Part shown: positions 38,110 to 49,858 of the stretch, piece after piece
Layout of the letters: every line of letters begins with the position of its first letter
Position numbering within the stretch: the stretch's first letter is position 1
Source of the DNA: Straminergon stramineum
Taxonomy: Eukaryota; Streptophyta; Bryopsida; Hypnales; Calliergonaceae
DNA length: 64,000 nucleotides
NCBI GenBank assembly: GCA_963920665.1
Contig: OY987271.1
Span: forward strand, 14,325,350 to 14,389,349
Direction of reading: 5' to 3'
The notes under the pieces: model-generated
Told to the model about the DNA's origin: nothing
The model's database searches: none
The model's input: only the letters and a program-made list of their open reading frames with translations
Program-made: the position numbers and the translations under genes

Positions 38110-40060
38110 AGAGTTCACAATTGGGTCAAGGAACTTTTCAACTTACAGTAAATAATATACATTGATTAACAAACATCACATCCAAAATTAGAAAATGAAA
38201 ATGAAGTCGAAAAAACTATGAAACACCTATTATTACCAACCTCAAGTGGTGTCAAAACTCTATACAGAGAAATTACTTGCTACTCACTTACATAGATTAT
38301 TGAGAGTAGTAGCTTAGTCACTCTGGTATTGTGAGGGATGTGCTTTAGTATTGTTGGGCTTCATTCAAATCTAGTTATCAATGAATGGGCAATATCTCAA
38401 TCTATTTCTATTGATAGTTTATAACACATTCTCAAAGTCAAAATATTGCTAATTAATTGTCAATGATTATCAAATTCAATGTAACATTGACCCTGTTTTA
38501 GAAGACTATTGGGCTAAACCGCTAAAGGTGTTCCAAGAACTATCCTTGGAAATTCATGGTTCACATTTGTCGATGTTGATCTTCGGTAAATACCAAGGGA
38601 TGTCTCTCCAAATTTGTATGACTTATGGTACAGAGTGCAAACAATTTGTAGCATCTAATGACAATGAAAGTGAATTGCCTCCCAAAAAGAAAAACTATGA
38701 TGATTTCTCGAGCCCTTCATTCTGTGATGACTTCTTCCATTGATGTTGATTCTTTTACTTTTTTTCTTTCTCCTAAGCCTAAACTCCAACATCAGTCATG
38801 TCCTATGTCAATATATAAACCAAAATTCAACCAATGTAAATTCAGAAAGCATGCCCTGGGTCACAATAAGAATCAAGGACAACAAATCTTTACTAAACTG
38901 TGCAAATTAAATCTAAAATGGTGCAAAAAGAATTGACAATTGCCAAGTCCAAAAACTAAAGACCTTAACACATCTCCTCTTAAACACTGGTCGATTTACC
39001 ACTCCAAAGGGATCATTCCAACTCTTGACAACATCCTTCCTTCCACCTTTTTTTTGTAGATAGCAATCCGGCTCATGATTGTTTGTCATGCTCAATAAGT
39101 GTTTGTTTCTCCAACTCAACTATCTTTGCATATTGATTTTGCATTATGGAAGGGTACTCCAAATTCTGTAGCACATAGTTTGCATAGATTAGAACCCTAG
39201 TAGGAACCTGTATCAAAGAAAAATACAAGTTAGTTCCTAGTTAGATAACATACAAGACATATGTAATCTCCCCCCTTTCAACTTTTATCTCATAAAATTC
39301 TTTTTTCCTCCATAAGCTATCTACAAAATCATCGTATGATATGCTAGGGTACAATGGGATGAAATCTTCTATAGTAGAGTTGCAAGTGAATTAAGAGAGA
39401 TCCTAATGTACTATACATTTCTGTTTTATAAAAATTAGAAGTCTTGGATTGAATTTAAAGTGAGGTAATTTATTCATGAATGTTTTAAAAATAATTTGGA
39501 ATTACTTACGTACTTGACAACCTCTAACTTCCTGCTTGTTCATGGTGGTGAAGACAATATTGGTTGTTGTCCTAGAACAAAGTTAATCTATCTACACAAT
39601 GAACTAATTAATCTTCATAGTGCAAGCTGTATTGAGAGCTTGGAGTTGTAGAAACGTGATGACAAAGAGTGGATTAGAAGGTGTGGGACAGGGTGTTGTA
39701 TCCCAACATGACGTTGGCTTTTCCCATTAGGATGTCCGTCAATGTTAATCAAGACACGTCCTGACGAATCAGAATTCACATCAACCAAACTTAGTTTTCA
39801 TTTTTTTCGATGGCTCATTTGTTGACCAGAATAGCTCGTTCGTCAATCTAGAGGCCTGTTTGTTCTATTGACAAATAAATTGTCCAATTGACAAATAGGT
39901 CGCCCAAAATGACAAACGGACTCTCGAAGTTGATGGAAAAGTTGTCCCAGTCAATGGATGGTGCGTTGATTTTTTTACAAGATCCTACTTGACACCTGAT
40001 TGAATCTTGAAGTTCTGTCAATTAGTTGTCCGTCTAGATGTGATGTGACACTAAAAATTT
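38110..40060 (+). repeat. Diverged direct repeat, right copy
   Basis: Partner of 33950-35600, about 4.2 kb away. Both copies end in a segment with GTCCGTC words followed by AGATGTGATGTGACACT (left: AAATGTGATGTAACGGT). They could be two insertions of one unknown element or an old segmental duplication. Confidence 0.6.
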
Positions 40061-41281
40061 TTGAGCAAGAAGTGGGAGTGAAGGCATGCAACAATGATGG
40101 AGCTTGGGAGACAAATTGGAGAAATGCATTAGGTGGCAAATTTGAAATTGAAATCAAACATTGATAGACATTGATCCTCAGCTTCTAATGGATGCTTGTG
40201 TAGTTTCTCTTGTTGAAGGGTGCACATGAAACGGAAATTGTGCATCATGTGCAAATTGATCAACTACAAACTCATTGGAGAATGAAGTGCCAAGCTACCA
40301 AGGGGTGGTTAATATTCAGAGATCACAAGATCATTATCTCTTACTATCTCATTTATTTCTTTAATAAAAATTACATCTCTACTAATATAGACCTTTCTAA
40401 TTTCCTCATTATACAACTTATATCCTTTTGTACTCTCATTGTAACCAAAAAAGACACATTCTGTGCTTTTATTATCCCATTTTCTTCTCTTCTCTATTGG
40501 AAATTGGCTACAAATTTGGCTATAAACCATTTTCTAAATAAACATGATCAAATTTTATAGAGATGAACTCATTTCCATTGTCTTTTCTAAGAGTTTTTAG
40601 CTCACATCTTGATTGGACCTCTATTCTTGTTTTGAATTTTATAAATTTCTGAAGAGCTTCATTCTTTTTCATGAAATTTACAAGAGTTTGTCTTGAGTAA
40701 TCATCTATAAAAGTCACAATATATTGGGATCCCCCTAGAGAAATTTCTTATATCAAACCACAAAGGTCACAATGTATTAACTCAAGTAATTGAGTTGCTC
40801 TCCTTTCTTTTTTTTGGTAGGAAACTTATTCTTTTGTAGTTTCCCGTGCAAGTATTTGGTGCACACATGTATTTTAAGTTCATTGGTTTTTATATTTAAA
40901 CCATGAACTAATGACTTTTCAATTATTAACTTGAATTTTTAAACTTGTATGTGGCCCAACCTTCTATGTCATAATTCTACTTCAATAACTTTCTTGGAAG
41001 GTATTACTATAGCCAGGAGTTTCTCATCTATGATTTGACCTTCATCATTCATTTTTTGGGGGTAAATTCCGAAATTATATAGGTTTTCCTTTCCTTTTCT
41101 AGTGACAATTAATGAATTAGTCATCTTGTCTATTATGAGACAAGAATTGCAATTAAGCTCTAGTTTATATCTTGCATTAATTATTTTACTTACCGATACT
41201 AAGGTTTTTTTAAACCAAAAGTACAATTTGCATTTTCAATGTGCCTCTTTGAACCATCTTCTAGTTCAATGGCAATGGGTC

Positions 41282-41532
41282 ATTAGGGGAGATTTGAGGC
41301 CTCTACATGCTTGCAAGTTCCCAGGCTGTAGAGAACATAGGAAGTGTGCAATTGTTGCAGTCTGACATGGCTAAGACCATGCCATATAAAAAAAATTGAA
41401 TTTTTTTCAACTTTTTTTGGCATTTTTGATATTTATTCTACTAACAACAGCCAACCGTTCTCAAACAATACAGGGAACAAGCACAGGAACAATCCTAAAA
41501 CGGGCATATAGAGGCCTCAAATCTCCCCTAAT
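41282..41532. mobile_element. MITE nested in the copia relic
   Basis: A 251-base element with 29-base terminal inverted repeats, left end ATTAGGGGAGATTTGAGGCC at 41282-41301. The right arm differs at one position. GTC flanks both ends, a likely 3-base target duplication. It separates the copia protease from the pre-integrase segment, whose frames would otherwise be adjacent (HPIEGQD before it, IAIELEDGSK after it). Confidence 0.88.
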
Positions 41533-42054
41533 GTCTTGTCCTTCAATTGGATGACTAGTGTCATATCCAAGGAAGACTCTTTCATTAAACAAAACTTTTG
41601 AATAGGTAATGAGCCAATTTTTATCTCGAGTCATATGTTGTGTTGCTCCTAAGTCTAAATACCATTTATTATTTTTTGTATCTTGAACCAAAATGTTGCA
41701 ATGAACAATTTTGAATTTATAACATTGTTGGCTTGATTGTTGTCTCTTTATGTATTCAACAATTTGTTTCCAACAATCTTTTATAAAATGGCCTAGTTTC
41801 TTGCAATAGAAACATTTTTCAAGTAAGTTTCTTTATATATCTAGAATACTCTTCTCTTCTTAAGAAAATGATTTCCATACTTCTTTTTTGAAGTGAATAA
41901 AGCTATCAATTTACCCAATCCAAAAGTCTTTCCAAGCGACATTTAACTTACTTTTTGGAAAAATAGACCAATGGTTGTTTGAAGGGTAAGATTATTTTGT
42001 CCACTTATTGACACAACTAATCCATCAAATGACTGAATGGAAAGGCTAAACCCA

Positions 42055-42240
42055 AATGTAATGATCTAGAGCTGAAATTTTTATGGTCTATTCCCATAAT
42101 AGAAGGGCAAGTTTTTCTGCCAAAGGAAATCTTTAAATATTTTATTCTATGGCCTCTAGGTTAACTTCGCTCAAATAGGACTCCCATGTGCATACATTTT
42201 TGAACATCAAAAATAGTTTTAGGATCTTTCTCAAATGAAC
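42055..42240 (+). mobile_element. Fragment of a family-2 TIR element inside copia gag
   Basis: Matches 43620-43790, within the second family-2 element, through words such as AATGATCTAGAGCTGAAATT, TGGTCTATTCC and CAAATAGG. No terminal inverted repeats were found. It interrupts gag between the UBN2-like part and the LTLQTTIG segment. Confidence 0.75.
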
Positions 42241-42994
42241 TATTTTTATTTTCTTTATAAATTATTTTTTTTATTTTTTATAAATTAAAACATCCAAGTA
42301 TGTATTTCTTGCAATTATGCACTTTTCTAATTCTCCTACTTAGAGCATTTTTCTTGCATTTCCTCCTTAGGGTACCTTCTCCTTATAGGTGTATACATTG
42401 TCTATATTTTTAATATGTAAAAAAATATATTTTTCTAATTTTATATTATTCCCATGAAAGAGGCTAAATATTGCTAAAGTGGAACATAATTGGCAAGTCA
42501 TTCTTGCAATCACTCTAAAATTACTTTTAATGATTGGTAACTAAATTTTCTTTAGACATTTTCATGGTATACATATTTTGATTCAAATACAATTTGGTTG
42601 CTACATGTTTGGTTTCAAACATACTACATAAACTATCACACATTTCTTTGGATGTTTTTAAGTTCAAAAAATTGTTTGGCCAAAATTGATTTTTGAATCT
42701 TTTGTCTGACCAATAGTAATTTTTGACCAAAAGTAATTGTGAACTATTTAGATGTAAGAGAATGTTGGCTTTAGCCTTTCCATCCCTCTTAAATATCCCA
42801 ATTTAGTTGACCATCTACTAACTAAAGGTTGGTTTGGTTTTAGAACCATCAACGATTCTCCTCATATCTTTATCAAAAAGGTAGATCTGCACCTTCACTT
42901 TCCACAAATGGAAATTAGTTCTAGGTTATTGAACTTGTTGACAAGCAAGTTTCGAAAACTTGGATGCTATGATGACCTCCAGCTAAGTACTATC

Positions 42995-43006
42995 ACTATG
43001 ATACCA
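42995..43006 (-). promoter_or_regulatory. Copia primer-binding site next to the 5' LTR end
   Basis: The minus strand reads TGGTATCATAGT, one mismatch from the plant initiator-Met tRNA complement in its first ten bases. It directly follows ...CTACA, the expected CA end of an LTR, so the LTR occupies bases from 43007 rightward. The rest of the LTR seems to be broken by the element at 43172. Confidence 0.72.
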
Positions 43007-43223
43007 TGTAGAATTTCTAAAGTAATCTCTTTACACAATCTAAATTAAACATAACACTTAAAGATAAACACAACAAGTGCTTGAAAGGTAAAAGTTTTAT
43101 ATTATGAATTAATTTCTTTAGGAAATCCTTTATACACAAGAGAATGTGTCCTTTGGACTAGGATGGTGTTCTTTAACCCCTCAAGGCCCAAGCAATTTCT
43201 GTACTTTTACATGAGTTTTAACT

Positions 43224-43251
43224 TTGATGTACAATGCGCATTGTACATCAA
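43224..43251. repeat. Perfect 28-base palindrome
   Basis: Half-site TTGATGTACAATGC followed at once by its exact reverse complement, with no loop. It could extrude as a cruciform or be a dimeric protein site. It lies 52 bases inside the left end of the TTTAACCCC element. Confidence 0.9.
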
Positions 43252-43373
43252 GCTTGTCACATGCTGTCAATAGTACTTTTGAGTTTCCCCTTCAATATGA
43301 ACATCATAATCTGGAATTCATTTAGATATACTTCTTAGAATGTAGGAATATGAAGTTATAATTTTGATTTGTT

Positions 43374-44100
43374 GGGTGATTGCAAGAAAGACCACTCCTA
43401 TTTTGCGTCACATTCAAAGTGACAAAGTTGTTTTATGCTAGAACTTTTGGAGGTAGAGCCCGATGAGCTTGAAATTTTTATTGGAGATGACTAACTTGAT
43501 TTTTATCATATCCCTTATCTTTCAGAAATTTTGAAAAATCCTTTTATATTTAAAAATCAATTTGGCTAATTTGTCACACTTTGGGGTTTAGGGTTTTTTA
43601 GTACTATGGAGTATCCAAAATTAATGATCTAGAGCTGAAATTTTGGTAGTCTATTCCTATAGTAGGAGTACATGTGCCCACCAAAGGAAATCTAAAAATA
43701 CATTATTTTGTGGCCTCCACATTCATGCAAATAGGGCTCCCTTGCATGCACGCTTTTGAACATTGAAGATGGTTTTGACTTAATCTTTTTGGTGAAATTT
43801 GATCACCATCAAGTCCTCACAAATTGCCAATTTTTAGATTTTTTTTGTTCATGATTTTCTATTTATTATTAATTAAAATCTCATTGTATCTATTTTTTGT
43901 GACAAACTGTCTTTTTTTTCAAATAGTACTATTTTAGTACTTACTAGTAGTCATAGTACTCAAAATGGTGCTTTCAGCCATCGTTTTTTTAGATCAACGG
44001 TTGAGATTTCTCGATTTCCTAGTACTCGTAGTACTGAGCGTAGAAATCGTTGTTTTGGCAAAACACTACATTAATTGTTCGGTCTTTCTTGCAACAACCC
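43374..44100. mobile_element. Family-2 TIR element, copy 2 (727 bases), nested
   Basis: The ends GGGTGATTGCAAGAAAGACC and GGTCTTTCTTGCAACAACCC are diverged versions of the 20-base ends of copy 1 at 32427. The interior is colinear with copy 1 in the opposite orientation, and the lengths are nearly the same. It is inserted inside the element bounded by TTTAACCCC. Confidence 0.85.
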
Positions 44101-44241
44101 TATTGAACATGTGTCAAGTTCAAAAATGGCTCCTTCGGCCTTGAGGGGTTAAAAGAGTCACATCCTTTCACATACTTGTTCACAATAAAATATGACTTTA
44201 GAGAACTATTGATACTACTAAAGTTCTATGTTACTTATGTC

Positions 44242-44515
44242 TATATATGGTCAATTTCATTAAAATGGCAATGTTCCCATAAATTGGTGGTCCATTTCAC
44301 TACTTTGGTATGGTCTAAAATCTAAACTTCTCCTAGATGTCCAAAATCTAGATAAGTAATAGATAATTTAGACTATTTCTTGATTTCTGAGATCTATAAG
44401 TGTCCTAGATGTCCAAAATCTATAACAATCTTAGATGTTCCTTTTACAGTTCAATCTGCACGGTCTGAAAAATGGCATTTGAATACCGCCATTTTAATGA
44501 AATTGACCATATATA
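44242..44515. mobile_element. Stowaway/mariner-like MITE
   Basis: A 274-base non-coding element with a perfect 28-base terminal inverted repeat whose outer part is TATATATGGTCAATTTCATT. A TA dinucleotide at each tip fits the TA target duplication of Tc1/mariner elements. The repeated TA makes the exact tip ambiguous. Confidence 0.85.
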
Positions 44516-44793
44516 CTTCTAATGTAACTAATTGCACAAATGTTTCTAGATAATTTGCTCTTTCATTTCAGCTTCTACAATTCCTCTCTGCAACATAATT
44601 ATAGTTGAGTTTTATGGTACCAGTAACAAGTAAAAGCATAAGTTCTGAACCACCTGCTTCTATTTTATCCAAATGTACATGATTCATAGTACTAATTGAG
44701 AGGAGTGGAAGCTATCATTCTGGCTGCCCAAGTCTTCCGTTAGACTGAAGCAATGAAAGCAAAGGTACTGTGCGAATAATGTCATAAGCCTCC

Positions 44794-46110
44794 TTAGTTT
44801 TCTTGCAATTTTATGCACTTTGTCTGTTGCTTCACGGGCAAAGTACAAAACAGGTTCACGGTTGCTTGTTCAAAACTGCCCTCCTTCAAACAAGTCTTCA
44901 TCACCACATGCCAATCTATCAACAACGCTAATCGTTCTGGTGGTCGCAACAGCAAACGTCCAGCTGCCACCTCCTGATACATGAGAAGAACAAGCTCCGC
45001 TAGTTTATGCCTTTCATCAAGACAGAAAGAGTTAAATCCCCTCGAACAAAGGTATTTCGGAATTACCTTTAAGTGAACAATTGTTTGCTCCAATTCTTCA
45101 GCCACTTGTCTTGTCAATAAAGCCTCAAGTATCCAACACATTTTCTTGATCCTGCACGAAACGATATGTTGATATACGTAGTTCGAGCTGTAAGGATTCT
45201 TCTTGTTCCATTCGGTTTCGATTTTGGAAAACATAACCTTCGCCTCTTCGCTAACAATTGCAAAGACCCACTTCGAAAATTCTGAAGGTGGACCACATCC
45301 AATGCCTTGTAAGAATAATGGCAACTCCAAACTCTTGTTAACTTCTGCCTCAAAGGCAACGCGAACGTACTCTCGAATCAAGTCACCCAATTGCTTCTGA
45401 CAGTCCTCTTCGCTCTCACTATCCAACCCCAACCGGTATACCAAATCCACAACGTGGATGCGAGGGAAGTCCGGAGAAGCGGAGTACTCCCGAATCCTAA
45501 TCTCATCTTCCTTCGTCCACAACCTGCATGATAAGTAGAGGGAGATGTGTTCCATGAGCCCCGGAAAGTCAATCTGTGAAGCGACTTTCAGAAGCTCCAC
45601 ACCCTGTTTCACGCTTTCAAAGTTCTTCGCCAACGGTGAGTACATGTTCGCAAAGCAATCAAAGTAGTATTGAACATCTGTTTGGACTTCGAGAACAAAC
45701 TCCATCGACGCGGGTGGAGTGGCTGGGTTTTCCCATCTCTCGCTCATGCATGTGCTGAAGTACTTGCTGTGCGTCTTCAAAACATGCGAATGGAGATGGA
45801 TGATAGCTAACGTTCGATCCTTGCGTTCAGTCCTTTTCTTTTTTATCAAGATGACGGTCACATCTTGGCCTGTTCCTGGCTCCCCACCAAACGTCCTCTC
45901 CTCCATCTGCTGAATGCCTGTGTTTGAAACATGTGAAATGCAAAACATTCAATTAATCGTCTGATCCAACTCTGCTCTTAACGAAAGCCTGAAACCTTTG
46001 CAAACCCAAGCCAAAATTAAATGGAATTGCATCCAAAACTTACAATCAGTGAGACTGCAGTCGATCATACACAACGAACCTTTATCCCACATACCGTCAA
46101 AAGCTCCCAT
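44794..46110 (-). CDS. BTB/POZ domain protein, two exons (plant At1g63850-like group)
   Basis: On the minus strand, coding exons are 46110-46044 and 45917-44794: 1,191 bases, 396 residues. The 126-base intron runs from GATT|GTAAGT to AACACAG|GC and splits codon 23 (Cys). ATG 46110 is the first ATG after an in-frame TGA about 35 bases upstream. An alternative start is M27 (MEERTF) at 45906, which needs no exon 1. The BTB fold covers about residues 41-150, with HSHVLKTHSKYF and ERW motifs. It is followed by a helical BACK-like region with LLKVASQIDF, then a C-terminal part with CWILEALLTRQVAEE and LLLRPPERLALLIDWH, typical of this plant group. BTB proteins commonly link substrates to CUL3 ubiquitin ligases, and the substrate here is unknown. 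The frame is intact. Confidence 0.88.
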
Positions 46111-46968
46111 CTCTCCACTGCTAGTGCTGCACACGGAAAGTTCACATCAACGTGAGTCTTGTCGCTTAGAATAATGAAATGAAGTAAAGCTAAGTCTACC
46201 TCAAATTGTTGTCTCATGCTAACAATTGACATGTATGCATTCAACCTTGAGCATTTATATAAAAGCACCTTACTACAACAAAGTTGCAGGCAAGCTAGAA
46301 TTTCACTTTGTGGAACTACAGTAGTGCAATGTCTCCGACACAGCTAACAACTTGGAAGTCAGCTTCTCTCCTGATCTTGTGACATGCTACGTTTAAGAGT
46401 CTTATCTTGAATATCTAATAGAAAGACTCTTCTCTTTTGACATGGAGTAATGAATAATAGAATAATGAGGAAAAATCCTTTGACCTTTTTTTTATTTTAT
46501 ATCCATCAAGCAAGTAAATTTGTAGAATTGTTTAGGTCTTTTATTTTATTCATCTTCCTAAAATTATCATTACTTTGAACTTAAGCTTCAACTATGATAT
46601 TTACTCTGGAAATAGAAAAAATGATATTAGTATTCCTTGCTTTGAATTTGAGCTTTTACTTTTAACTTGAGCTTCAACTTTGATCTTTTACTTTTAGAGT
46701 AGCAAAAAGATATTTGTTTTCATTACTTGGAACCCAAATTTTTACATTGATTTTTAGGGGCCCCGTCAGGAGACGCTGATGCTGACTGCGTGTGGTTAGA
46801 AACTGGTATAAAGAACTGGTATAAAAGTGTAGCCAAGCCTGCACACTTTATGCTGAATTTTCTAGAGCTCCAAAGATTTACATGATGAAAAACAGAGAAG
46901 GTTGGAGAAGTAATACCCATATCCCTATCAAATTTGACAAATTTAGATGTGCAATTGAACATCAACTT
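46111..46968. promoter_or_regulatory. Upstream region of the BTB gene
   Basis: 46111-46300 is moderately GC-rich and probably holds the leader of the minus-strand BTB gene. From 46400 the DNA is AT-rich with no coding signal. Confidence 0.4.
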
Positions 46969-47162
46969 CTACACAGAATAGGGGTATAAAGGGGACCCAT
47001 ACTAATTAATCGACATTCCACACTATATAAATATCTACCTTTATTGTACATCAGGAGTTATTGAAGTGTCCAGGGGATGTACGTCATGTTTCAAGCATCT
47101 GTAATTTTCTACAATCAGTCCCTTTAATTTTTTGGTCCCCTTAATGCCCCTATTCAGTGTAG
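46969..47162 (-). mobile_element. MITE family 1, copy 2
   Basis: A 194-base element whose interior matches 22191-22351 in reverse. The ends CTACACAGAATAGGGGTATA and CCCCTATTCAGTGTAG form the inverted repeat. AACTT occurs directly on both sides (46964-46968 and 47163-47167), a probable 5-base target duplication. It has 33 bases more than copy 1. Confidence 0.88.
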
Positions 47163-49858
47163 AACTTTTTCAAGTTCACAAGATGCATAAAAGGAATTTG
47201 TGTAAGTGTGTTGATCAGAAGTTATACACTATCATATAAGAAATTGAAGATGAAATTTTTTTTATCATAGAACTTTGCTCGATCCATTTAGAGGAATTTG
47301 ATTTTGAAAATTCACCAAATCTACAATATTTTTATTCTTACTAATTCATTAGGCAAATATAATGAGGCTATCAGCAGGGTATAATAAGTCCACTTTTGAA
47401 ACTTTATATTTGATGTGTTCTCGATCCATAAATTCTCTATCAGGAGAATCATTTGAGAAGTTGATCCTACATTTAACCAAATGCCCCCAAAGAAAGCTTT
47501 TCATCCGGTCACATTGGATTGATTTCAAGACTTATACAAAACAAAGAAATTAGGTCACAAGTCTCTTGAAGAGCAGACTGCCATGGACGAAATTGGATTT
47601 GGTCACATAAATGCCATTTAATGATCTCATTCTTTTTCAGATCCACTTGAACAAGCAAGCTCATCACATGAACCTTGTTCACAACAACGATATTCCATTG
47701 AAAAGTAGGTGATACTAAAACACTACGAGAGATCCAAAATAAGGCTTTTTTGAATAGTATTCTTCTTAGTAGCAAAAAGAAATGCAAATAACACAATGAC
47801 TACCACAAGGTCCAGCACAAAAAAAGAGAGAGGCATACCTAATACTGACAGCAAAAATAAAATTTCAATGATCTCTCAATGCTTTCACAGAGCATGCCCA
47901 CATGATATACTCCCTCCATGAACTCGGTTGCGGATGCAAAGATTCTAGTAGCAAATTGTGAGCTCAAACTAAGTACCTCTGCATCAGATTAAATCCCTTG
48001 ATCCCTTAAGGACCAAAGATCAATGATGTTAAAATGTTCAAATCAATTGATTGTATTGTGAAAAAAACAATTCAGATTGGCCAGGTTTTGTATCACCAAA
48101 AAATCAGTGAAGAGCATTGCAAGTATTGGTCACAACCTGAATAAAATTGAACAAAAGAAAGTCTCCATACAACCTACTCAAAACTGTTATGGAGTTTAAG
48201 AAGATTGGTAAAAGACCATACCTTTCACAGCAGCTTTCAAGCTATTGTCAGACCAGTTCTTGATTTCTCGCTTCATTGCTAATGAAGCCGGCACCATTTT
48301 TGTTACTGATTGTAGACGATTTGCCTACTTTTCTGCCGATTCTTTGCAACTCTCTCGTGCTCAGGTACTGTAGGCCAGTTTGACAACGCAAATGGCCACT
48401 CCAAGGAATCCTTATCTGCATACAACCTTCAAAATTAATTATACATTTGCACAACGATACATCGCAACCTTTTCAAACTGGTATTCAGTTCAAAATGTCA
48501 CAGAGATACATGCAACTGCTGCACTCTTTTTTTTTTGCCATCTTCATTCATACAAGACTCACAATGCACCTTTTCCAGACTGTAAAACTCTCAACAATGT
48601 GTACATAATTGTATATGTTGACCTTGAAGATTTTGGTCTCAAAACTAAGGCATAGCTTTGCAATTTTGAACAGAATAGTTCATACCTACAGAAGCTTAAA
48701 AATGAGTTACTCTCCACCCCAGCCTAAAGGAACAAGGATTTCATAATTTGAAAATGACCAATTTCAGAGATAATGTTGACAAAATAAGATTTGAAAAGTT
48801 CCAAATTTCACATCACCAGAATCAATGAAGACATGTATGAATCAATTCAGACAGAAGAAAGTCCCATAAGACTACTCAAAACTGCTAATTATATTGAACA
48901 TAAGTTAAGGCCCAATTTTGGTTTATCGCCTCTCCACAGTAAGGTCTACCAGATGCAAGGATCTACTAACTATCTGACAGATGAAAATATGTAGCAACAT
49001 CAAACATCTTTACTTTACACTAGAATTTCACTGCATTGTTCACGAACAAAAACATGAATAGCATGACTGATTGCCCATTTTATGCATAAGTTGGGCTTCT
49101 GTCAGATCACCACAAGATGATTCATTACAAATTACAAATATCAAACATACACTGACATGAATTCTTGAGTGAATTCTACAGGAACTGAGCATGAGGAGTA
49201 GAAATAGGGTTACATATATTCGATAAGAAAGTGAATTACTGTGGGTACCCAAAGAACAAGTCCAACACACAGTCAGAGCTCATTGTTGCTTCCATCTTAT
49301 TGAGATAACGAAAAGCGTTTTACATTGCAAGGTATCAGTCAAGCTCTGTAAGTTCATGATCCATCGATTCTACAAGAAATTTTGCAGACACAAGCAGCAG
49401 CAATGGACAACCCCATTTTCCAGTAGCCCAAAGACAAACACTTGAGTGTTGGATTTGGCAGAAATGAAATGCCAAGAAGGCTTGTTGTCCATGTACACAA
49501 GAATCTACACTTTCTAGCTGAGGGTTGTATTAAGAAGGTTGTGTTCAGGAAGAGATGACGAAAACACTGGGAAGGGTCCGCTCCGCAGTTTACATGTGGC
49601 ATGAGGGCCTCAGAGCATCAACACTTATGTAATTATAAGTTACACTCAAAGTGAAAATTGTAACAAAACAATTGAATTTTTATAAAAAAAATTCAAATTT
49701 TCAGAATTTTTGAAGTAGAAACTAGACTTCGTAAGCTTCATTTCATTAGTTGGTCTCAAATTCAAAAAAGATCATTTTAATGGCTAAAATTTAAATTAAG
49801 AGAGAGGAGTACAAGTTGTTGAAAAAGAATAATTTGAGAATTTGTTTTGAACATGCCT
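47163..49858. other. AT-rich intergenic DNA
   Basis: No credible gene. Short frames around 47360-48990 lack domains and are scattered over both strands. A few stretches (47990-48420, 49350-49600) are less AT-rich, but nothing is recognisable. Confidence 0.45.

Larger units (their letters stand above)
40312..43006 (-). mobile_element. Ty1/copia retrotransposon relic, 3'-truncated
   Basis: Read on the minus strand, the order is: primer-binding site; gag N-terminus (about 42950-42760, WKVKVQIYLFDKDM); gag UBN2-like part (42527-42730, FETKHVATKLYLNQ); more gag at 41940-42030 (LTLQTTIGLFFQK); CCHC zinc knuckle at 41772-41820 (CFYCKKLGHFIKDC); protease at 41640-41691; pre-integrase at 40969-41226; integrase core at 40520-40717 (FIDDYSR, RKDNGNEF); and integrase C-terminal region at 40309-40530 (ECVFFGYNESTKGYKLYN). 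Sequence unrelated to copia starts right after, so reverse transcriptase and RNase H are missing. The protease has DLG in place of the DSG catalytic motif. Stops and frameshifts are many. Two other elements lie inside it. Confidence 0.88.
43172..44153. mobile_element. TIR element bounded by TTTAACCCCTCAAGGCC (~980 bases)
   Basis: TTTAACCCCTCAAGGCC at 43172-43188 is matched by its exact complement at 44137-44153. Most of the interior is taken by the family-2 element at 43374-44100, leaving about 200 bases on the left and 53 on the right. The left part includes the 28-base palindrome at 43224. No coding frame. Confidence 0.75.

Noticed and set aside
40312..43006. Active copia retrotransposon
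   Set aside because: Reverse transcriptase and RNase H are absent, many stops and shifts occur, and other elements are inserted.
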